Assembly: GCF_021018805.1 (NCBI RefSeq)
Contig: NC_086247.1
Coordinates: 1,131,501-1,195,500, forward strand
Source: Prinia subflava
Lineage: Eukaryota; Chordata; Aves; Passeriformes; Cisticolidae
Length of the DNA: 64,000 nt
Reading direction: 5' to 3'
Below are positions 56,397 through 64,000 of the stretch, piece by piece. Position 1 is the stretch's first letter. Each line of letters starts with the position of its first letter. The notes beneath the pieces were generated by a model. That model was not told the origin of the DNA. It saw only the letters and a list, made by a program, of their open reading frames with translations, and did no database searches. Position numbers and translations under genes: made by a program.

Positions 56397-59300
56397 ATAT
56401 GATGGGAAAGCAGGTGAAAAGAAGAGATGCAGCCTTCAAAATCACCTGCACCACAATTCCTGTGGGAATTCTGGGGCATCCTGGGTGGTTTTAAACCCAC
56501 AAAGAGCAGGATTAGGGAGGGAAGGAGCTTTGTGCTGGGATGGGGAGTGGAGCTGCCTGTTGCAGAGATGAGGATGAGGCCGAGGCATGTGGAGCCAATG
56601 GAATGTCACTTCCAGGTAATTTCCCTTCTGAGAGCAACAAAGGGAGGCTTAGCAGGAGTTTGGGAATGGTTTGTGGGTGTTTTCACAACTCAGCTCCTCT
56701 CAGGACAGATTTTTGATGTCTGGCTCTCCTGCTGCAGCTTTCTCCTTTCTGCCAACTCCTCAAATAGGGATGAGCATGCTCAGGAGCACATCTATAGTGG
56801 ATTTTTTTGGAATCTCAGATCCTGCCTGGTAAATCCTTGGCTTTGGTGCTGCCTCTGAGAAGGAGGGACAAGGATCAGAGTTTTGAGACTCAGAAAAAGT
56901 GGCCATGAAACAGCTCAGGAGTTTGTAGAAAAAAAAAAATCAGATTATTTCCAAGAGCTTTGCTGGTGGTACTGGGATTTCCCAGAGTGTCTGGATCAGT
57001 ATAATCAGCTGCACAAAACCAGCTCGAGGGTGGCTCTGCCTTAAGCACCATCTCTGGGCATTGAAGACGTCACCAAAGGCAGAAAATGTCCTGCAGGAAT
57101 GGAAGAAAAGGGGTGAAACCCCAGGACATGGGCAGGGATGTTGTTGGATGGAGCAGGGGATGGATTTCGGGATGGAGTAGGACCACTAGGAGGAATCTTT
57201 GGGAGAAGTGATGGCTGGAAGGACTGGAAAATGGGAAGATCTGGAACTGCCAAGCAAAGGAAGGATGTCTCTCAGTGGCCAAGTGGAGCAGCCAAAACCC
57301 AAGGGGCTTAAATTGGTGGGAGAGCTTTCTGAGGAAAAGGATGATGAAATGCTGGATTAATTTGGCTCTAAAATCTCCATTATTTTAAGGATCTTTTAAA
57401 GAACAGGTTTCATGAGCTTCTTTTTGGAGGGGACATGGATGGAAAAGGTCCTGCCTTCCAGCAAAGAGGTGAATTTTTAAATTTATCCAAGTGCAAGGAA
57501 GTGTCTAAATTTGTCTGGAAATAACAAAGTCTCATTTGGGCATCTCAGCAAAGGCTGATGGATTTGTACTGTCCATGAATATCCATCACTGGGTTGGGAC
57601 CAAGCGGAGAAACACCAACTTAGAGGCAAATTCCTGACAGAGGGATTAAGCCAAGGGTATGATGGGAGGATTTCTGCAGATTCAGGCCTTGGAATTGCTT
57701 GTGGGGGGTTCCTGAGGGGATTTGGTGTGACAAGACATGGAGGAAATGTGATCCCCCCATTTTTCCTTCCTCTCAGAAGTGAGTTCTGGGTCTCATTCAG
57801 AGAATTGGATTTAATTATTCCCACTTTGGGAGAGAATATCCCATTATTCCCTATAAAATACAATCCCATCTAATTGTTATTTTTGAAGATATTCCTTATT
57901 TTGCTGTTGCCTCTCTTCCCCCTGCCACATGGCACGGTGGCTTTGTAACCACAAAACCCGAGGAACTGCTACGGATCAGTATTTCCATGTCATCTTTCAT
58001 CTCTCCCCATAATTCATCCTCCTTCCCGAGCATGGATTCCACGGATTCCTCTTGCCTTAGGATAACTGGGCCTGGCAGGGCGGAAGATTTGTGTGTTCTC
58101 ATCGGCTGCGAACGTTTGCTCAACGCTCTGTGTTTTCAACACTTGACAAAGTTTATTTAAAAGATGGAAAAAAACGGCTTTTCCTTTCCCTCTCAGTGCC
58201 AGGCACCGTGTGTTTGGAGCAGTGGAGAGACGGGAAATGCTCCTGACAGTTTAATAGCTCGGAGTTTACTTCCAGTGGGTTATAATTCTGCTCTTTCCCT
58301 GGATTTATGGGTTTGGGGTTTTATCTCTACAGTACAAAATCGGGTGCCGGGCGTTGGGACTGATGCATCCACACCATCGTGGCATTCCCAAGGGATTTAT
58401 TGGTGGATGCTGGTGGTGAGTTAAGATTTGGTCCTGGGGATGCTCTTCCTGCTCTTCCTGTGCTGTATTTGGGTCGATCCTGAGGCTACCAGGAGCGATG
58501 GGAAGAGGAGTTTTCCATGGCTCCTCTGGAATCAGCTTTGTTAGTGCTGGAGAGACGAGGAGGGCACACGGCTTGGGGACAAGGAGAAGTGTCACTGTAA
58601 TCCCAGGAAAAGTTTTTGGAGGTGTTTTGGACATAAAAAAAACCTCCCTGGAGCAATCACAGCATCACCACGACCTGTGCAGCTGCTGAGAACTTCGCTC
58701 TCATCCCACGTGTGGCTCTGCTCCCAAAGGATTTCTTTGCCTTCCACGCTTGTCTCCAGAAAACTGAAAATAAAATACAGAAATAAATTTTTTTTTTGCC
58801 TTCCCAGCTGGATAGGGACCTTGGATGTGGCATAATTCATTACTCAGGCAAGGATGGAGAAGAAAACCCAGGGCTTAAACACTCTCTGCTCATCTTTGTG
58901 CAAGACAAAGAGGCAGAATCCAACGTGGAAAGGCTCTTTCCCTTTGGGATAACTGGTATTTTGGCACCCATGTATTTTTTCACTATGCAGAAGTCTTGGA
59001 AAATCGGCAGTGGGATGGTGTGGAAAGCATTTGCTATGTGGCAATTAATTAAACAAGCGGAATAATTGGGATTCTCCGCTCACAAGGAACCTTTCCTTCA
59101 TTTCTTTCTCCAGCTGCTAAGGCGTTTTCCAGACTCTTGAGGAATTTCCGTGAAATCAGGGAGAGAAGCAAAAGGTCCTGGGCAATGTAGAGTTTCACAA
59201 AGAATTACAGAAGGGGAAATACAAGATTGAAAGCAACAGAAAGCAAATTAAGGTTTGACATTGTCCGGAAACCAGCCCTGACCCCAATCTCGGCACGAGC

Positions 59301-59831
59301 CGCCGCCGCTGCTGAGAGGGGAATTGAACTCCGTGAGCTGGGGCTGGCTCCAGCAGGGTTTTCCATGTGTCCAGCCTGTTTTTCCATGGGCAAATCCTCA
59401 CCTGCATGATTTACTCCCTGCTGAGGGTTTAGCTCTTGGTTGGAGGAAGGCTGCTGGCTTTGGGGGCTCCAGAGGTGACAGCCAGCCCCTTGAGCAATGG
59501 GATTTTATTTATTGGGGTTTTCGAATTGTCTCCATGGCCCTAGATTCCAGAGGCTTGGAGGTACCCAGGATTGCTGAGCTTGCAAAGGTGGAGGTTTAAG
59601 AGGAGCTTTAAGTCTTCCCAAGATGAGGCTTCTCCTACACATTGTGTCGGCGGCTCTGATCCCAGAGAAACAAATTATTAATTAAAACATGTTTGAGTTC
59701 AGCCTTCCAGAACTGGGAGGGACTTACCCTGCATCCGGATGCACTTCCTGTCTCCATCCTGCTGTGTAGCACCCCCTCCTGCCTCAGTTTCCCCTCTCTG
59801 CTCCAGAGGTGATCAGCTGGGGAGGTGGAAG

Positions 59832-60242
59832 GTCATGGAATCATGGAATGGTTTGGGTTGGGAAGGAAATTGAAGATCATCCACTTCCAACCCTCTGCCA
59901 GGGGCAGGGACACCTTCTGCTATCCCATATTGCTCCAAGCTCTCTCCAACCTGGCCTTGGACATTTCCAGAGATGAGATAGATGCAGCTTCTCTGGGCAA
60001 CCTGTGCCAGGGCTTCCCCACCCTCACAGGGAAGGATTTCTCCCAATATCCCATCTAATTCTGCCCTCTGGTAGTGGGAAGCCATTCCCTGTGTCCTGTC
60101 CCTCCATCCCTTGTTCCAAGTCCCTCTCCAGCTCTCCTGGAGCCCCTTTAGGCACTGGAAGGGGCTCGAAGTTCTCTCTAGAGCCTTCTCTGCTCCAAGC
60201 TGGACATTCCCATCTCTCCCAGCCTGGCTCCAGAGCATTTCT
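59832..60242 (-). mobile_element. CR1 LINE fragment, type A
   Basis: ATGGAATCATGGAATGGTTTG, GACACCTTCTGCTATCCC, GAAGCCATTCCCTGTGTCC and CCCAGCCTGGCTCCAGAGC. Confidence 0.93.
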
Positions 60243-60868
60243 GGACTCCCTCCTCCACTGCATCAGGCTGGGGTCAGGTCACGGATGCTCCTGAACACGA
60301 TTTGGACTGCAGTGGGAGAACTCCACACTCAGAGATCTCCACGGTGCTGGAAGAAAGTGCTCTGTGGCCTCCCTGTTTACCAGCTAAGTTTAGAAGTGCT
60401 GAACGTCACGGAAAACGCTCTTCCCACTTTTTCAAGGATGATGAAATGCTCAGCGCTGCCGTTGGCCCCGTGCTTGCGGGAATGCTGCTCCTTCCTCTGA
60501 GCCACTCCTTTTTAGAGAAGGAAAGGAGAGAGATTCAGGACTGGAATTTGTCCACCACCCATCTTTTGCCTCTGCTTTTAATTTAAAGAGGAATTAGGGA
60601 GGATTTGCTCCGGTGTGCCAGGCTCTGCCTTTTCCCCATGTCCACGGAAACATCCCGAGTTTCTTGTTTGTCCATCATGACCCACTTTCCTGTCTTCTGT
60701 CTTCTTGAATGTGTTGGGATCATACTGGAGGGTTAAGGAAGAATTTGGTGGAGGAGAGACCAGCCCAGTGCATCGAGGTGTGAGAGCAGGGAAATTTGGA
60801 ATGTTGCTTTCCTCAGGCTTCCACTGGTTTCGGTGTTGCTGGTGCCAGGATCCCTTTGTGCTCACTCT

Positions 60869-62065
60869 CCTTGAGGTGAATTCCTTGGGTTTGGGATTGC
60901 TCAGTCTCTTTTTGAACTCAATTCCTTGGCTTCTTCAGGATCACTCCCTTGTTTTGGGATTGCTTAATCCCCCGGACATTTCAATCTCAATCTCTTGGTT
61001 TTGGGATTGTTCTGTCCCTTGCCCATCTTGAATTTAATCTCTTGGCCCCTTTAGAAGTAATTCCCTTGGCTTTGGGATTGCTCAATCCCTTACCTGTTCT
61101 GACCTCAGTTCCCTGGCTCCCTCAATCTCAGTGCTTTTTCTTTGGGGTTGTGGGATCCCTTGGTCCCTTTTGATCTCAGTCTCATGGCCCCTTTTTTACT
61201 CAGTCCTTTGTCTTTGTGATTCCTCAGTTCTTTCCTCTTTTCAGATCAATTCTTTCTCTCTGGGGTTGCTCAATCCCTGGGCCCCTTTTGAGCTCAGTTT
61301 CATGGCCCCTTCAGTCTCAAGGCTTTTTCTTTGGGATTGGGGAATCCTTTCAATCTCAATCCATTCAATCTCAATCCCATGGTTCTGGGATTCTTCAATC
61401 CCTTACCCCTTTTGAGCTCAATTCCTTTGCACCTTCAGTCTCAATGCCTTCCTTGTCTTTGGGATTGAGGGATCCCTTGGCCCCTTCCATCTCAATGCCT
61501 TGTTTTTGGAATTGTTCTGTGTCTTTCAGCTCAGTCCCTCAATTTAAACTCAATCCCTTGTTTTTGGGATTCCTCCTTCCCTTATCCTTTTTTAGCTCAA
61601 TCCGTGCTCTTGGGGATGACTGAATCTCTCACCCCTTTGGACTGCAGTCCCATGTGTTTTTGGGGATTGATAAATCAATCCCTCACCTCTTTCAAACTCA
61701 ATCCCTTGTTTTTGAGATTTTTCAGTCCCTTACCCTTTTTCAGATCAGCTCCGTGGCCCCCTCAATCTCCGTGCCTTGGGATTGTGGAATCTCTTGGCCC
61801 CTTTGATGTCAATCCTTTGATTTTGGGGTTGTTCAATCCCAGCCCCTTTGACCTCAATCCTTGGCCCCTTTTGAGCTCTATCCCTTGGTTTTGGGATTGT
61901 TCAATCCCTTTGATCTTTCCACTCTTATTTCCATGGTTTTGGGATTGTCCAATCATTTTATCCCTCTGGACCTCAATCCTTTGGCCCCTTCAGTCTCAAC
62001 GCCTTGGCTTTGGGGATTGCTCAATCCCTTTCTCTTTATGTGCTCAATTCCTCAGCTCTGGAATT
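60869..62065 (+). repeat. minisatellite array, forward orientation, about 20 units
   Basis: Diverged units averaging near 58 bp, built on TTTTGGGATTGCTCAATCCC followed by TTGGCCCCTTTTGAGC and TCAATTCC. A sister unit has CCTTCAGTCTCAATGCC. Most units hold the small dyad GGGATTG-CT-CAATCCC. Overlapping frames stay open (for example 61604-62134) with LGLLNP-like peptides, but several frames do so at once, which argues against coding. Confidence 0.9.
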
Positions 62066-62069
62066 GCAG

Positions 62070-62610
62070 GGATGAGATCCCGCTCCTGGCCCACATCTGC
62101 TCATACAACATCCAGCCCGGACCTGCTTCATTAATCAAAGCTGATTCATCAATTTAAGTTGTTTTTTTAATAAAACACTCGTGACCACCTGAGTGAGGGA
62201 CATTCATGGGATGTGGGGACAGGAAAATGGGAAAATTTCCGCTTGTTTAGCAGCAGCTCATCCCTTCTCTTCCCGTTGTCTTCTCCGGAATGAGGACTTG
62301 TGCTGTCCAGTGAGGGAAATAAATGACCCCCAGCAGCTGCGAGTGCTGATCCTCGAAATCCGCGGAACCTGCTTAAATGAATAATAATTAAAGAAATAAA
62401 TTTCCCCAAGTGCGGCCTCAAAACTTTTGGTTCAGCAATAAAGCCAAGGAGAGACTGGGAAAAATGAATCGCTCGGCTCTTTCCGAAGGAGGCTGCCGTG
62501 GGCGAGGCGGGATGAGAATGGGAACCATTAAAGGAGCCAGCGTGGTTTGAGGAAGATTTTTCCAGGTCGTGTGGGAACAGGCTGAGGAGAGGTTGTGTGC
62601 TGACACCCAC
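62070..62610. other. unique segment between opposed minisatellite arrays
   Basis: Repeat-free, with TCATTAATCAAAGCTG, TTAATAAAACACTCG, AAATGAATAATAATTAAAG and AACCATTAAAGGAGCC plus CpGs (GAAATCCGCGGAAC). It may be conserved non-coding DNA. No exon seen. Confidence 0.3.
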
Positions 62611-62617
62611 ACCTGAG

Positions 62618-62905
62618 GGATAAAGGGATTGAGAAATCCCAAAACCATGGAATTGAGAGTGAAGGGGCCCAAGGGATTGAGGGATCCCAAAACTACGGGA
62701 TTGAGCTCGAAAGGGGCCAAGGGATTGATTTCAAAGGATATAAGGAATTGAATAATCCCAAAAACAGGGCACTGAGATTCAAGGGGCCATGGAATTGAGC
62801 TCTAAAAGGGGTCAGGGACTGAGGAATCCCAAACCCGAGGAATTGAACTCAACGAGCCAAAGGCCTGAGCTCAAAAGGGATAAGGGACCGAACAATTCCA
62901 AAACC
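62618..62905 (-). repeat. minisatellite array, reverse orientation, about 5 units
   Basis: GGGATTGAGAAATCCCAAAA, AAGGGGCCCAAGGGATTGAG, GGAATTGAGCTCTAAAAGGGG and similar words are the reverse complement of the unit at 60869-62065. The unique segment 62070-62610 is thus flanked by inverted arrays. Confidence 0.9.
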
Positions 62906-63004
62906 AACAAAAAATAACAAAAAATAATGGGAAGATGGGCTGACCCTGTTGTGGTCACTGCCACTGCTTGGACAAATCCCTGGTTGGTTCCCTCTGTGTG
63001 TAAG

Positions 63005-63360
63005 AATTCCATAAATTATCCTTGACTTGGAATGGTGGAAGTAGATGGGAAGCAACAGGCCTGATACTCAACACTCACCATTCTAACAGTGTTCTCACAC
63101 TCTTGCCCATCCCTTGGCCCTTCCACACCCCTGCTCTGAGTTTCTTCCTTTTTTTCCTGTCTATTTCAGTTTTCTATTGATTGTTTCCTTCTCTGGGGAA
63201 GATTTCCACAAATTATCCTTGATTTGGGATTGTGGAAGTAGATGGGAAGCAATGGGCTCGATACTCAATACTCATAATTTTAACAATGTTCTCACCCTCT
63301 TGCCAATCATCCCTTGGTCCCAGCTCACCCCAGCTCTGGAGTTCTCCCTTTTTTTTTCCT
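63005..63360. repeat. 197 bp tandem duplication, two copies
   Basis: Copy 1 starts near 63005 and copy 2 near 63201. Shared words: AAATTATCCTTGA (63013 and 63210), GTGGAAGTAGATGGGAAGCA, GATACTCAA and GTTCTCAC followed by CTCTTGCC. Both end in CTCTGGAGTT- or CTCTGAGTTTC-like sequence and a T run. Confidence 0.9.
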
Positions 63361-64000
63361 AAATCAGTTTTGCACAGCTTTTCCACCATTTAAAAAGAGT
63401 AAACTACTGAATAAGATGCTCCAACAGGCCTTTCCATGAGATGAGGTCCAGATCCTTGAGCTGTGCCTTAGAGCAATAAAATCCCTCCTAAATAACTAAG
63501 CAGGTGACAATTAACTGCGATATTTGCAGCCAAATTTTAACTCAAAGGAATATTTGGAATATTTCGGGGTGTGTTTGTTGCATCCCAAGCCCTTGAGTGA
63601 TGTGGAACTGAGCAGGAGTGTTGGTCTGGGTGGGAGTATCCTGATATCCATGTGGGAATGCTGGAAAACACCGAGTGTTGCTCCTGGGGACAGTTCCTGG
63701 GCTGCAAAGGGAAATCTCTGCCAGCTTTTCCCTGGAGGAGAAGGACCTTGAGCCTTGAGTTGTGTTTTGGGGTTATGGAAAAAAATCTCTCAATGTGCCA
63801 GAGGTGGACCTGGATCCACTTGAGCTGAGTTTTAGGATTAAGGATCTTAAAAAGTCCTAATTAACTTATGGATGTTGGTGCAGCATCCGACCTGCTTGTT
63901 TTAGGCTTTTCTTTTTTTGTTTGGCAAGGATAAATTGTGCCTTTTCCCCCTTTTCCATCAAAATCTGGAATTCCAAGCGTCGAGCCAAACGCCGCGGAAA

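Larger units (their letters stand above)
55568..64000 (+). other. ZC3H3: ZC3H3 intron, 5' part (next exon outside window)
   Basis: Starts at the GTGAGC donor. I searched the reading frames for the CCCH zinc-finger region expected next and found none, so the intron is longer than 8.4 kb. Contents are two CR1 pieces (56288-56396 and 59832-60242), the opposed minisatellite arrays and the 197 bp duplication. Stretches 56400-59830 and 60245-60865 are unique sequence without a recognisable gene. Confidence 0.8.

Noticed and set aside
59295..59330. CGGCACGAG resembling a cDNA-library adaptor
   Set aside because: Eight bases by chance; flanked by ordinary intronic sequence on both sides.
60705..62134. 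Overlapping frames with LGLLNP-like peptide repeats
   Set aside because: They come from the minisatellite, are open in several frames and also appear from the inverted array; no promoter, splice or domain evidence.
63970..64000. CpG-rich end (CGTCGAGCCAAACGCCGCGG) as start of the next exon
   Set aside because: No adjacent pyrimidine tract directly before AAG, and the few codons do not resemble the expected ZC3H3 sequence; window ends too soon.

Overview
This window is vertebrate nuclear DNA, almost certainly from a bird. It carries about 55 fragments of CR1 LINEs in at least three bird-type lineages, all cut at the 5' end and ending near variants of ATTCTATGATTC. The many copies with GATTCCATGATTC-like tails would suit a songbird or another neoavian, but order and species cannot be read from the sequence. 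Nothing bacterial, plasmid-borne or phage-like is present.

The only protein-coding sequence I can support is two internal exons on the + strand, 21540-21690 and 55374-55567. Their translations match ZC3H3 (zinc finger CCCH-type containing 3, also called SMICL), in the basic region just before the zinc fingers. The first exon ends in phase 2 and the second supplies exactly the missing base, so they are consecutive exons. The window is therefore the tail of an upstream intron (1-21539), an exon, a 33.7 kb intron (21691-55373), an exon, and the start of a downstream intron (55568-64000). The large N-terminal exon and the zinc-finger exons are not visible.

By region: 1-21.5 kb holds two separate minisatellites (1490-1975 and 2880-3480), many CR1 pieces, and CpG- and TAAT-containing unique stretches that look like conserved non-coding sequence. 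The large intron holds a 970 bp pyrimidine tract (28770-29740) with a partial diverged copy 2.9 kb further on (31896-32095), a 25 bp minisatellite, a G4-capable G/T tract, a 1 kb AT-rich domain with a TATC microsatellite, and the longest CR1 copies (43335-44000 and 46560-47370). Just before the second exon is a 69 bp near-perfect palindrome. From 60.87 to 62.9 kb, one minisatellite family is present as two arrays in opposite orientation around a 550 bp unique segment, followed by a 197 bp tandem duplication.

CR1 labels used below. Type A has the sense-strand words GTCCCTGCCCATGGCAG and AAGGTCCCTTCCAA. Type B has GGCACTTGGGGAC or GGCACTCAGTGCTC, then TTGGACTCGATGATCTTGGA. Type C has GTCCTGCACAGGGCCAGGAG. 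The listed CR1 pieces total about 13.7 kb, roughly a fifth of the window, by my own boundary estimates. I found no evidence of a new multi-gene biochemical system. The unusual content is repeat architecture and possible regulatory DNA inside a long vertebrate gene.
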